From positions 21,014,331 through 21,078,330 of the forward strand of contig OZ038465.1 of NCBI GenBank assembly GCA_964036295.1: a stretch of DNA of 64,000 bases. The letters run 5' to 3'. Shown here in pieces: positions 24,501-32,506 of the stretch. The notes under the pieces are model-generated. The model saw only the letters and a program-made list of their open reading frames with translations. It was not told the DNA's origin and ran no database searches. The stretch is from Plumapathes pennacea (Eukaryota > Cnidaria > Anthozoa > Antipatharia > Myriopathidae). Position 1 is the first letter of the stretch, and every line of letters starts with the position of its first letter. A program made the position numbers and the translations under genes.

Positions 24501-26513
24501 GCAAGAAAATTTTGAATGATGTACTGTACAGTATAATACTCGTGTACTGTTAGTTCAAAGGTTCAAAGGTTCAAAGGTTTTATTTTTATTTCCACTTATT
24601 TTTAGGGTATTTGTTTACAGCAATGATAATTCTAAGTTGATGATAAGTGGAGGAAGCATGCTACAACCCATTATGGGTTTCTGGGCGCATGCTCCCTCAT
24701 ACAAATTTTAATTACTAACGGTGTAGGTTACAAAATGAAATAAATAGGGTAATAAAGGTTTATACAATGAAGTAACACGTATTAAGTAGGTAATAGGATC
24801 TGTAGGTTAACAAGACTGAATATGTAGCTTTATAGGTATCGAAGAAAGTGTATACATAGGCTATGGATATAGCTCTAGCTCTGCGTTGTCTGAGAGATGT
24901 GCTTCTTATAAAGACGTTTAAAAAACTTTTAGCGAAATACAGTTCTTTAAACCTATTGGAACAGAATTCCATATTTTTGCAGAAGCGTATTTGATGCCAA
25001 ATTTTCCATAGTTCAAATTTTGAAATGGTAAGTAAAGATTCTTGTTTGATTTGGACCGAGTGCCGTAAGTATGAAGTGAGGTGAGATCCGTAAAATAACG
25101 GGAAAAATTGTCGGGCAGCTGATCTGCAGAGTATTAAAAAGCCAATTCCCCAAGTTGGAAATCAACAATTTCATAGATGTTTAGAACTTCTAGTTTCTTT
25201 AAAATTGGTTTGCTCACAGATCTCCTCTCACTGAAAATAATAGCTCTTAGAGCTCTTTTTTGCAAAATATAAATAGGATTAAGTTTTGATTTGTAATTAC
25301 TTCCCCAAATTAAAGTACAATAAGATATATATGGGTATATTAAATTGTAATAAAGATAGTATAATAATAGTATAATAGTATAATAATATAATAATTATAT
25401 AACAGTAATAGTATAATAATAGATTATAGATAGAATATAATATATAGTATAATAATAGATTATAATAGTATAATATTATAATATATTATACTATAATAAT
25501 AGTATAATAATAATTATAAATTTAAAAGCAGTAAAATATGTATATTACCCAAAATATTGGATGAGTATCTGGAAGTCCAGTGGCAGGTCCACCAAGTCTA
25601 AGAGATGGGTGCGCCTGCTTGAGACCCTCAGAGCAAGCATCATAGTACTTCAGATAACCTTCAACTGTGACATGCAGTCCATCAAAGTGCTGAACATTCT
25701 GAGGCTCATTCCAAGACTCGAAATTCCATTGAGAGACTTCCTTCAGCCCATAAGATGCTGAAACACAGTAAAATACATTGCTTAAATTGGAGTTTCCTAC
25801 ACTGAATCATTCCGTTAAATAATGTCAGATAAATTTTACTGTGCACCTATGAATGTTATGGCAAAGGGGAAGGGAGGGGAAGGGGGGACATGGGACGGGG
25901 TGGGGACTTTAAAAAGAGAGAATTAAAAATGTTGGTCAAAGTGTGGGGATGTTTGAATCAAAATTGCCCTGTCTGATCTAAGTCCCCAACCTCAGGAATC
26001 ACATCACATATGCACGAATTTTGTTGACTAACAGATTAGGTGCTTGCCAACCGCTGCCACAAGGTCCTTCCACGCGTAGATCTGTGCAGTGTCGTCAAAA
26101 TCAGTAAAGTAGTTGGACGGATTGCCCATCAGTTCAAACCCTGGCTGCAGTCCGTTAGACAGCAGAAGGTCCATTGCCTTGTCGAGGTACGTAAAATTGA
26201 AGATCTGCTCCGGACTACCAACCTTGTCGATCATCACTAGATCTAACAGCCAGTGAATACGTACTTGCCGAATACCCTGTTGAGGTACAGAGCCAATGTA
26301 AGCGATGTTTTGAGTTTCATCGTCGGTCGACAACAACTTGAAGAAATCTTGATGTGGGTCAGGAGGGCAGAAACCCGTGCTTCGCCAGAAATGATTTAAA
26401 ACCCCCATTATTGTCGTCGCGTCAACGGAGACATTGTACACATTGAGGTTAGCTTTCGCCACTAAGCTCACACTGGAAATAAAAACGATAGCTGCAGCAT
26501 TAAACTTGTGCAT
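9480..26513 (-). CDS. IDUA: Alpha-L-iduronidase (lysosomal glycoside hydrolase, GH39), complete ten-exon gene
   Basis: IDUA removes terminal alpha-L-iduronic acid from dermatan and heparan sulfate in lysosomes. Exons in gene order: 26513-26033, 25757-25549, 23873-23607, 23229-23180, 22265-22058, 21079-20783, 16737-16606, 16504-16434, 15962-15850, 9568-9480. All joins use GT donors and AG acceptors, and the phases fit exactly: 1917 nt, 638 aa plus TGA, against about 650 aa in vertebrates. The start at 26513 gives a signal peptide (hydrophobic AAAIVFISSVSLVAKA). Family signatures follow in order: FWRSTGFCPP, HWLLDL, PGFELMG, SWNEP with the acid/base Glu at about residue 178, TNFFTGE, LNDEGDPLVGW with the nucleophile Glu at about 294, LLSNDNGF, PVFPTEEQF, and a C-terminal fibronectin-like end with RAVDYWG. 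The sequon in NFT of exon 1 matches a conserved glycosylation site. Introns are loaded with transposons but the frame is intact, so the gene looks functional. Splice sites were assigned by eye. Confidence 0.95.
9629..10104 (+). mobile_element. GC-rich short transposon with CAGCTGTTACCAT ends
   Basis: The left end reads cgatcaattccagctgttac followed by a 22-C run (9657-9678); the right end is a G-run then atggtaacag. A second copy lies at 31511-31922 in the same orientation, sharing the middle (gttgtcgaagtgatgacttg). No ORF. It lies in IDUA intron 9 beside the last exon's acceptor. Confidence 0.65.
10583..10600 (-). repeat. Helitron-like 3' terminus (hairpin, CTAG, followed by T)
   Basis: On the - strand it reads CTGGCAACGCCAG then TCTAG and T. 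The same hairpin-CTAG-T end occurs on + at 12572, 33473 and 43740. Confidence 0.6.
10640..11390. repeat. Imperfect 750-bp inverted repeat, arms about 275 bp
   Basis: The left arm starts ctagaaatacgataatcgca and the right arm ends tgcgattatcgtatttcttg. Between them, gacttcgaagaaaagattga and other blocks appear in both orientations. The spacer is near 10920-11085. A single-orientation relative lies at 39890-40425, also ending tatttCTAG before T. Confidence 0.7.
11632..12572 (+). mobile_element. Helitron/Helentron-like non-autonomous copy, 3' part
   Basis: It begins in the shared block aactcaacaccatttggctc, runs through the conserved taaatatttagtcccgacga block and ends with hairpin 12555-12567 (CTGGC-AAG-GCCAG) and CTAG at 12569-12572 followed by T. 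Five or more copies in this window allow mutual alignment. No intact ORF. Confidence 0.65.
12860..13245 (-). pseudogene. Repeat-protein remnant with 23-residue RAEENT...EQRLK units
   Basis: Read on the - strand, three tandem 69-bp units encode RAEENTPRREQCLKASRERQ-type repeats, preceded by a related RNRETIEQCQIRLEKRRQ segment. The start region (MENLKT) is followed by an in-frame TAA. Proteins with such charged repeats are common in animal transposons of the Helitron/helicase-bearing kind (general knowledge, not checked). A second degenerate copy lies at 37895-38060 (+), with a further fragment at 39280-39345. It sits inside a Helentron-like copy on the same strand. Confidence 0.5.
13250..14480 (-). 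mobile_element. Helitron/Helentron-like copy (-), continuous with repeat-protein remnant
   Basis: It carries the same block order as 11632-12572 but inverted, from ttgctcgttacttgtgtg... near 14470 down to the agcaagtgtatgag and gatatttttatggtgagaa blocks near 13560. A second, older repeat (ctcgaaatttaatgttcgtc, also near 20330, 37725 and 54310) is interposed at about 13400-13510. Confidence 0.6.
14579..14604. repeat. Poly-T run, then GT-rich low complexity to 14790
   Basis: About 24 T near 14580-14603, then tgtgtgtgtg and G-rich sequence. No gene is visible. Confidence 0.7.
14880..15394 (-). mobile_element. Helitron/Helentron-like copy (-), 5' part with terminal hairpin
   Basis: The hairpin at 15373-15394 (GCTCGT-CGGCTTTGCC-ACGAGC) opens the copy. 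The ggtgattggttcacattgcc and aactcaacaccgtttggctc blocks follow. It ends near 14880 at the gtaaacaatga block. It lies in IDUA intron 9. Confidence 0.6.
15395..15849. other. IDUA intron 9, exon-9-proximal part; nothing else seen
   Basis: AT-rich, with an 18-A run near 15668. No repeat family shared with the rest of the window was recognised. Confidence 0.4.
15850..15962 (-). CDS. IDUA: IDUA exon 9
   Basis: 113 nt. Acceptor CTACAG, donor GTATGC. Encodes CLKTYEVLYSPGSPYGPYRK and a TAFLHVHSK end; matches the TYE region of the family. Confidence 0.85.
16434..16504 (-). CDS. IDUA: IDUA exon 8
   Basis: 71 nt. Acceptor TTGTTAG, donor GTAAAC. Encodes VAGLKLHIVSNSDVLVTWED; matches the first strands of the C-terminal domain. 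Confidence 0.85.
16606..16737 (-). CDS. IDUA: IDUA exon 7
   Basis: 44 codons between a GTACAG acceptor and a GTAAGT donor. Encodes EPVRVVGPNVVPY and LPLPGVCLLHICA, matching the segment before the C-terminal domain. Confidence 0.88.
16738..17555. other. IDUA intron 6, no element recognised
   Basis: Short tandem-like phrases (aattcatcg, tcgaattag...) near 17010-17130; otherwise featureless. Confidence 0.35.
17556..17950 (-). mobile_element. Helitron/Helentron-like fragment (-), internally deleted
   Basis: Carries the gaatgcgtgacatatcttttt, aggccacgattaat, tcgagtattcgtgctctgta and tcgtgtcgccacagaaagtt blocks, but lacks the stretch between the tatttgtta and cgccattg blocks present in other copies. 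Confidence 0.55.
17951..18777. other. IDUA intron 6; duplicated phrase, otherwise nothing seen
   Basis: The phrase ctgaaatgcaacag-tcg-ccggcaattcatgag occurs twice (near 17963 and 18150), an old local duplication. No gene. Confidence 0.4.
18778..18902. mobile_element. MITE A, 125 bp, TIR aagaaatatataacgcgt
   Basis: The left TIR at 18778-18795 pairs with 18885-18902 (acgcgttacatatttctt), with one difference. Confidence 0.7.
18907..19110. mobile_element. MITE B, 204 bp, perfect 20-bp TIR
   Basis: The TIR TTATATACATACTGAGACAT at 18907-18926 is the exact reverse complement of 19091-19110. Inside, cgaacgacg and its neighbours are duplicated (near 18990 and 19045). Confidence 0.85.
19126..19261. 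mobile_element. MITE C, 136-bp near-perfect palindrome
   Basis: catggaaagtgc at the left is mirrored by gcactttccatg at the right. agtttttattcactcgttgt and tatcataaaac are likewise mirrored. The hairpin apex lies near 19195. Confidence 0.85.
19262..19942. other. IDUA intron 6; short gatccgatccgtgacgcagt duplication at 19751-19820
   Basis: The duplicated phrase is the only structure seen. Open frames here (both strands, up to 142 codons) show no domain and are rejected. Confidence 0.35.
19943..20100. repeat. Tandem duplication, period 98 bp
   Basis: ccgtaccaagatggcgccca at 19943 recurs at 20041. The 60 bp that follow are identical in both copies, so the duplication is recent. Confidence 0.85.
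20320..20410 (+). repeat. Dispersed repeat fragment (ttcgagatggcgac)
   Basis: The block acgaacattaaatttcgagatggcgac...cattagcgtcgtgattatt recurs near 13400-13510, 37660-37745 and 54228-54345. Confidence 0.6.
20440..20770. repeat. Degenerate palindromic repeat rich in gttcgacg/cgtcgaac
   Basis: Phrases such as aagttcgacg, gatcgacgtttaac and gggttaaacgtcgatc occur in both orientations, and the two ends are inverted copies of each other. It lies directly after the exon 6 donor. Confidence 0.5.
20783..21079 (-). CDS. IDUA: IDUA exon 6
   Basis: 99 codons, phase 0. Starts LPNDSDFGVVAS, contains the WELSIIMYNSNDTS strand region and GSPVFPTEEQFKELR, and ends at CAG before a GTTAGG donor. Confidence 0.92.
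21100..21778. other. IDUA intron 5, exon-5-distal part; no feature supported
   Basis: Low-information intron sequence with short GT-rich stretches near 21560. No repeat family recognised. Confidence 0.35.
21779..22020. repeat. About 75-bp direct duplication around a G-rich spacer
   Basis: aaaaggttttgcattaggcctcg...aacatcttagactggaatagc near 21785 recurs near 21955 with minor changes. The spacer holds a ggactggggagaggctggcg stretch. Confidence 0.6.
22058..22265 (-). CDS. IDUA: IDUA exon 5
   Basis: Acceptor CCTTTAG, donor GTAATG. Encodes YTLLSNDNGFISYAPY, SQRTLLARFQ and KPVLSVMGLLALL, all close to vertebrate IDUA. Confidence 0.93.
22430..22730. repeat. Degenerate tandem repeat, unit about 25 bp (taccccatttcagacc-type)
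   Basis: Six to seven loosely conserved units, for example ccctatttcagacctgac, ccccattttagacctgac and accctctttcagaccaaaa. It lies in IDUA intron 4. Confidence 0.55.
23180..23229 (-). CDS. IDUA: IDUA exon 4 (50-nt microexon)
   Basis: Acceptor TTGTGCAG, donor GTAGGC. Encodes ILAQHQNFFISRNTTF and two bases of a Ser codon completed by exon 5. AQHQN and the NTT sequon are family-conserved. Confidence 0.88.
23370..23393. repeat. 24-G homopolymer
   Basis: An uninterrupted G run in IDUA intron 3. The true length may be uncertain because such runs assemble poorly. Confidence 0.8.
23607..23873 (-). CDS. IDUA: IDUA exon 3 (nucleophile Glu)
   Basis: Exactly 89 codons, phase 0 at both ends. Contains [21 protein letters not shown] and NDEGDPLVGWS; the Glu of NDE aligns with the catalytic nucleophile. 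Confidence 0.94.
24554..25332 (-). mobile_element. 5'-truncated CR1/L2-like LINE in IDUA intron 2
   Basis: On the - strand it encodes the C-terminal part of a non-LTR reverse transcriptase polyprotein: PYISYCTLIWG, LQKRALRAI, then YGTRSKSNKNLY...KIWNSVP, ending at TAG. An in-frame TAA after GELAF shows decay. The 3' end carries a short tandem tail (CCTTTGAA, about three copies at 24554-24580), as in CR1/L2 elements. It shares the intron with an AT-rich array. Confidence 0.8.
25340..25510. repeat. AT-rich imperfect array (tataataatag)
   Basis: Interspersed tataataatag and tataatagtataatat units directly next to the truncated 5' end of the LINE. Confidence 0.7.
25549..25757 (-). CDS. IDUA: IDUA exon 2 (acid/base catalytic Glu)
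   Basis: Acceptor TTTCAG, donor GTAATA. It encodes SYGLKEVSQWNFESWNEP, the GH39 acid/base motif, and DACSEGL...LRLGGP. Confidence 0.93.
26033..26513 (-). CDS. IDUA: IDUA exon 1 (start, signal peptide, N-terminal barrel)
   Basis: ATG at 26513-26511. It encodes 160 codons plus one base and ends at a GTTAGT donor. The frame is open upstream to 26705, but that stretch is G-rich repeat sequence, so the signal-peptide Met was chosen. Confidence 0.9.
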
Positions 26514-26940
26514 TCTGGGCTGATCACCTTCACTTGGCCAAACGAGGGGCCTGGAATCTATGCACCTATCAATGTTAAGCCCGAGGGGGGGAAGGGGGGG
26601 AAGGGGGGCGAGCAAGGGCTGGGGATTTGACATTTCACCCTTCAAAAATTTCAAAATCCCAACCCTTGGGACAACACATTTGGTCAAAATTCTCCCATAC
26701 CACACAAGAGCAGACAGTCACCTTTATCACTGGGGCGGGCGTGCTATGTCAAAATCCCCACGTCGGGGCAACTGAACCTGTCAAATCCCCACCCCTTGCC
26801 TAGGAGGGTTACCCTAGCAAGGAGATAGGGTCCTCCTCCTAGGGTGACCCTACCTATCATGTAAACGGACCAGGGAATTTCAATAGAGAATGGTGACCCT
26901 CCTTGGAGGGCCACCCTCCTTCCATGTAAACAGGGCCTAA
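26514..26940. repeat. IDUA 5' flank: G-rich tract and a palindromic repeat
   Basis: A gggggaaggggggg tract at 26583-26610 is followed by cctaggagggttaccctag...tcctcctcctagggtgaccct and catgtaaac phrases that pair with each other, looking like a MITE. The IDUA promoter must lie here or be shared with the insert. No TATA box is evident. Confidence 0.4.
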
Positions 26941-27314
26941 AAATAGGTGTTCAAGGTCAAACTGTCAAAATCGACTGAGCATTAAAAGATAAGTCACGCA
27001 TTACTCTTTTCTTGCGGGCTAACCATTTTGAATACCGACAAGATCTCGTTTCGAGATTGACAGGGATTCTTAAACTGCCCTGAGAAATATTGATCTGGCT
27101 GGAAACACTATAGCCTGATAACCGAACTGTGATGTGTAGTCTGACATTTTGTGGAACGGAAGATTGTTATGTTGCAGCAAATTCAGTTGATTTTCTGACA
27201 GAAGCTGATCTCCGTGCTCGATTTTGCGTATCGGAAAGTAAGCCAGGTCAGTTTAAATTCTGTGCTTCTTCCTTTGCTTAATAATCTCTAGAAGTAATGT
27301 AAATACCAGCTGTG

Positions 27315-27315
<1 letters not shown>

Positions 27316-27377
<62 letters not shown>

Positions 27378-27398
27378 TATTATTATTATTATTATTAT
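27316..27398. repeat. (ATT)n microsatellite, about 27 units
   Basis: Nearly uninterrupted ATT units with one ACT near 27373. Confidence 0.9.
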
Positions 27399-27659
27399 CA
27401 CAACTAGCAACTAGCAACTAGCATGAAACCTTTGCTGTACTTTCAAACCACCGACTTGACAAAGTTGCTGGCGCATACATGTTCTACGGTTTTCGGTACG
27501 TGACTGTATTATGAAATGTTCAATTTTTTTGCTATTTTAAAGGTGAATCTTTAACCATTGCTCATGACATTTTCCCGCGTTTTTTCTCAATTTCTGTTTA
27601 CAGCAGTTGAGATGCCCTTTGCTTCAAATCCGGCTTTTTCCTCGATAACAGACCAGCCC

Positions 27660-28314
27660 AGTACCGGTACAAAGCTGGAGAAGTGGAAGATAAACATGTA
27701 CATTTATTGATGGAGTGTTACTTAAATTATAAAGACCTGTTTGGAAGGCCCGGTATACGAAGGAGCTTTTCGATAAAATTGCAGAAGAATTCAATTCTAT
27801 CTCAGATGTTGTTGTCACCGGCGATCAATGCCTCAGGAAGTGGAAAAAGCTAGAATCGAAGCAGAAGGAAATCGAGGATGATAACAGCAAAAACGGAAGG
27901 GAGAAAACAACATGGAAATTTCATAAAGAGATGGAGGAATGCCTCGGGGACAATCCGAGCCGTGAAGCCAGTTTTCACATTGAAACCCCGAAATTAAGTT
28001 CTTTCTCGTCTTCTGCCCGACCGTCTTCTGCCCGACCGTCTTCTTCAAATCTATCCCAGATAGACTAAGATCTGAATTCAGATAGTGCTAGTGATTGCGA
28101 GGAGAGAGAAAAGGGTCGCAATTCCAGAAAAAGGCCAAAAAGGAACAGAAAATCCCGTTCGTCGGCGGCCGAAATGATCGGCTTTTTGAAAGAATATGAT
28201 GAAAAACGGGAAGAAATCGATGAGGAAAAACTGAAGTTACTAAAGGAAATGCAAGAGGAAAAGAAACAATTTCTTAGTCAGTTATTCTCTTACCTGAAAG
28301 ATTCCAAGAAGTAG
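27660..28314 (+). pseudogene. Myb/SANT-like (trihelix/MADF-type) DNA-binding protein, broken
   Basis: The frame ending at TAG 28312-28314 reads KELFDKIAEEFNSI, CLRKWKKLESKQKEIEDDN, TTWKFHKEMEECLGDNPS, the Myb/SANT-like fold with its spaced tryptophans (Trp at 27841), then a basic stretch (RKRPKRNRKS) and a C-terminal coiled coil (EKREEIDEEKLKLLKEMQEE). Such proteins are partners of PIF/Harbinger transposases and also occur as host genes. It is broken by a one-base frameshift near 27755, which separates the first helix (YLNYKDLF), and by an in-frame TAA at 28066. A degraded Harbinger transposase lies at 34496-36586 on the other strand; whether they belonged together is unknown. Confidence 0.6.
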
Positions 28315-28650
28315 TGAATCTCTTTAGTGGAGGACATAACTCAACACTGTTGAGTTACTGTTGCGGAAAGTTTAAATTGTTCATAGATTGTTGAACTTGT
28401 TTATAAGAAATCATGCATAATTAATTTCATTTAGGTTGTGTTCCTGCATATTCTATAGTTTTTACTCATGAAAATGCTGTTTACTTTTCCACTTACATAA
28501 AATTGAAATACACCAAAATCTCCATACTCATGATGCATCTCTGCAGAGATTCATGTAGTGTCTCTGAGTGGTAAGGTAGGTTTTGATTTAATACACGGCA
28601 AATAACAACTAATCAGAGATACTAGATAGTTGTCTGTTGATGAAATTTTT
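28315..28650. other. Gap, no feature seen
   Basis: AT-rich; follows the Myb-like remnant, possibly its former 3' UTR. Confidence 0.3.
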
Positions 28651-30370
28651 GCTCGCGGGGGCCTGGGCCCCAAGCGAGCTCAAAAAGGCAAATTCTTTTT
28701 GCTTGTGACGACACAAGCTTTAAAATGGAGAGATTTTTTTTTTCTTAATTTATTTTTCTGGGTTACAAATCTGCATGCGGTGATTGGTTCATATTATCAT
28801 GTGATTTGTGATGACGTTGTGATCATGTGACTTGGCGGGCGAGCAGTTTCGCCATTTTGAAGACAGCAAGTTGATTGCCTTAGTTGGCTCTGTGGATTAT
28901 TTTAGGGACCACTCATCTTACTTACAAACGCATACGCCGGCTGCGGTAGACCCACACTAAATTTCATTGAGCGGTTTTGGCTTGGGTCGGTCCGTTCAGC
29001 CTCAAAAGCCATATTGAAAGCCATGAAAGCAAATGCAATGAACTTATCAATGAACTGCATAACTATGCACAACTGTACAGAAATGTACGAAGAATCTGAT
29101 ATCCAGAACCTTGAGAACTTGAAGGAACAAGCTGAACGAAGGCGCTCGAGATACAAAGACGAGAACCTGTGTAAAGACGGCGATTCTTGACAAGCGCTTG
29201 ATAGCGGATTATATGGAACTGTTTAGTATGAGGGTGAACTTGAAGGTACTTTGTATTCTTTTACTTTGTATTATTCTTGCTCATACAAGTAAAGCGTCAG
29301 AAAATCTGACTTTTGTTTGGGATCAAAATTTCACTCTGCTGTGCATTTATGTTGTTGTTGCGACATTTTGGCTCGGTGCCATGAAGGTCAAACAATCAGT
29401 GGAACAGATGGCGTTATTATTTGAAAATTGGGAAATGAGGAAAAAGTGACCGTTGGTAGATCTCGCTTCGCTAGAAAAAAATTCCGGTCCTTCAGTTGTT
29501 GATCCAAACAAAACGATCATTGCACCGTACAGTCAAGGTAATGCTGCAATATTTGGAGATAATGCTGGGCGACAATGTGCAACTATGTCTCTAGCAGCTC
29601 TTATATTTAACCACACAAATTTTATTTGTTTATCGGAGGATTTAGTTGAAATTATGAATGCTGGGAACAATCTCTATTCCACTCTTTCGCAATCACCGGA
29701 TGACTACTTTTTGTTACTGACAGATCTACCTGGAACAGTTACAATATATGAAACTCAGTATGAGCTGCAATACAGTAAAAGTTACGTGGGTAATTTGTTC
29801 GGAACTTGCATTCCCATTGAAGGCTTTGCTTACTGCTGTATCCCATCCGAAATGAACATCGGTTGGCTTTTTGGATGCACGGAAGCCATACTTTAAGAGC
29901 AATTTTGGCTTGCATTGTTTTTAAGCGTCGGAAGACTTGAAAATAGCCGTACACAAATGCTTGATGTGTTACCAGCGGGACCCCCGTAAAGTACGAAGGG
30001 TTGTGTTTTGCAAATGCTCGATTATAGATACCGCTTCAACCAATGTATCTGTGTTCTGAGCAATATTTGTGTGAAAGAACATCGAATAAGTAGTAGAAGA
30101 CGTGTCGAAACTTGATAAAACTTGAACTTTTCCCTGTGGGCAGAACGTCTCCCTTTGTCGGAAACTCTGCGGCTTTGTGTAACGCGCGGCGTGTACGAAC
30201 AGTCGGCGTTTAACTTCGTTTTGCGTGCAGTAAAGGTTCTTTGTTTATTGTCTGAGGATACTGAATTATTAATACGTTTGAGGCAAATATTACGCGAGGT
30301 TAAGATACAAGATCTGTCAATGAAATTTCACGAGCATAATATCATAGAACGGGGAATCCCGAATCATTAG
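28651..30370 (+). mobile_element. Helitron/Helentron-like element, candidate for the protein-coding relative of the family
   Basis: It starts with the family's 5' hairpin at 28651-28679 (GCTCGC...GCGAGC) and the ggtgattggttcatattatc block. Between this and a block near 29936 (aatagccgtacacaaatgct, the counterpart of aatagccgtaaacaaatgtt in the short copies) lies a 1-kb protein-coding region absent from the short copies. The 3' hairpin end was not found, so the right border is approximate. Confidence 0.45.
29198..29895 (+). pseudogene. Cysteine-protease-like (OTU/large viral deubiquitinase-like fold) transposon ORF, broken
   Basis: One reading frame is interrupted by a single TGA at 29447-29449. 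The second part reads IIAPYSQGNAAIFGDNAGRQ CATMSLAAL; GRQC followed by a helix is the shape of a papain-like catalytic Cys motif and recurs in ORFs of animal Helitron2/Helentron elements (family knowledge, not searched). It then continues through DDYFLLLTDLPGTVTIYE to about 29895, where the frame ends before the expected catalytic His. The first part has a hydrophobic segment that may be spurious. Active function is unlikely. Confidence 0.4.
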
Positions 30371-31374
30371 CTACTTAGCTTTCACTCACGCCGCTTTAAC
30401 AAAAGCAGGAAAGACCGGCAGGCGATTACATCGAGAATATTGGTCACTGAATACCTCGAAGTCTTCAAAAGCTCAAGGTTGATATCCGACTATCCGAGCC
30501 GTAATGTTCGCTCCACAAGCCCGTGATGCACGCCTTTGTTGTCACGGTATTCAAACGTCTGCAGCTTCCGATAGAGATTAATTTCGTATCGACCCAGAAT
30601 TTTGCGTTAAAGCTTAATGCATAGCAGTCTTAAACATATTAGTGATCAGACTTGTACATGTAGGATGCGTAACGTCTGAGATGGCTTTTTCATACGAAGT
30701 AATTTCATCATGGGAAGTGTCATGTTTTAATGTGCTGCAGAGATAAGTCTAAAAGCTTTCAATTACAGCTACTTGAACATGATGCACACGTTGGGAAGAT
30801 GAGATAAGGCTATTACGCTGTCTTACAGCTACTTAAGATGTCGGGTATTCCCCAGTCAATCCCATTACAAAATGACAACACAGTTCATCCACAAAACAAG
30901 TCAGCTTGAAAATTCACTCAACAAGGTTGCCAGGTTGTATAGCATGGGTCACACAAGTAATGTCACGTGCATCGGAAAGCAAGTTCAAAATGTTCCCGGC
31001 AAAAACGATCACTCAAGGCAAAAGCAAATCACTCATTGAAAATATTATTCCGTATGAAACATCATACCCGGCATGAGTCGGGAGCTATGAAAACTGGGTT
31101 GTTGCAAACGAAGAATATTCCTACGGGGCCTTCGATAATTGTTTTCTCTCAATTATTATAATACACTTTTTCGTGAATATCTGTTTGACCGAAATTCGAA
31201 GAAAAGAGGGCAAGAAAAGTAAAGGGAGCTCTTGGATCCGTCATATGCAAAAACTGACTCGGCTTTAATATCTTTTGCATATAAACGCACGACAAAAGTT
31301 CCTCTCCCGGGACTCCGCGTGTCTCTATTCATTGTACTAATGACGTCACAAGCGCATTGGCCACGGGCCTGTCT
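30371..31374. other. Intergenic, no gene seen
   Basis: Open frames of 60-80 codons occur but show no domain. attacagctact/ttacagctacttaa repeated near 30770 and 30830 is the only repetition seen. Confidence 0.35.
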
Positions 31375-31510
31375 TGTTTTTATTATTTTCTTTTTTTTTT
31401 GTCGGTGGAGAATCAGCAGACGGTGATTGGTTCATATTATCACGTGCTAAGCGATGACGTAATTGACTTCGCTAAACAACTCGAAATGTGGCTAGTGAAT
31501 TGCTCGTTAC

Positions 31511-31922
31511 CAGCTGTTACCATTCCCACCCCGGGCCGACCCCCGGGGATTTGTAAAAAAATCCCCGCCCTCTCAGGGCAAAAGAAACGGGAATCTGGCC
31601 GCGTTTACAATCAGTTGTCGAAGTGATGACTTGCCTTGGAGTTCGGACACTATGTCGTGCCGGTTTTATGTCCATTTTGAGTTGCACCTCTTCACTTTGA
31701 AGTATATTTTTTGTTTCTGCAAATGCACTAGTCGGTTGAAGTGCGGACTGATTTGGACGAGCTCTCTTTTGGCGGCCATCTTGGATTTTTACGATCAACC
31801 CCGCCCCCAACCCCGGGGCAACACGTTGCTGTACAAATGCCCCACCCCCGGGACATAGGACTTGACAAATCCCCGGGGTATGCCCGGGGGGGGGGGATGG
31901 TAACAGCTGGAATTGATCGATG
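31511..31922 (+). mobile_element. GC-rich short transposon, second copy, 6-bp target duplication
   Basis: The insert is flanked by CGTTAC at 31505-31510 and 31923-31928. The related repeat at 42180-42195 has the same flanks joined with a single copy (gttacttgtg), an empty site. Ends: cagctgttaccat and atggtaacagctg. Confidence 0.75.
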
Positions 31923-32506
31923 CGTTACTTGTGTGTAAAAGTTAACTGCATCCCATCCAAACTCAACACCATTTGGCTCTGTGGAATATGCACGGATAAA
32001 CTGGATTTTCGGGAACGATTTTGGCTCGCGTTCACCGCGGAAGCTTTGAGAATAGCCGTAAACAAATGTTTGATGGATACTGCTGGGGGATTGCAAATAT
32101 CTGTCGCTGATAAATATTTAGTCCCAACGAAACTTTCTGTGGGACACGAAATACTTTTGGGAAGATAACAGGGCGAAAACAGAAACCAAAGCTACGGTGA
32201 GCTTTAGCCGTAAAACAATGACACTTTATGCTTTAATACTCTATACATGACATCTGTTGCCTCATAAAATTCTTCTGCGTATCGTACATTGCCTGTTGAA
32301 GTGTTTCTTTCATTCAGTCATGTAGCCTTTGTTTCGCAATGGTCATTGAATACCAGAAATGAAAAATACACCGAAATAGTTCTGAGCATTGAGTTTGCAT
32401 CTCTCGTGTGACATTCCTCGCTTTCAATTCTATATTTGTTACAGAGCATGAATACTCGAAAGCCTGATAGAAGAAACGTATTGAGTTAATAAAAGAAAAC
32501 GGAGTA

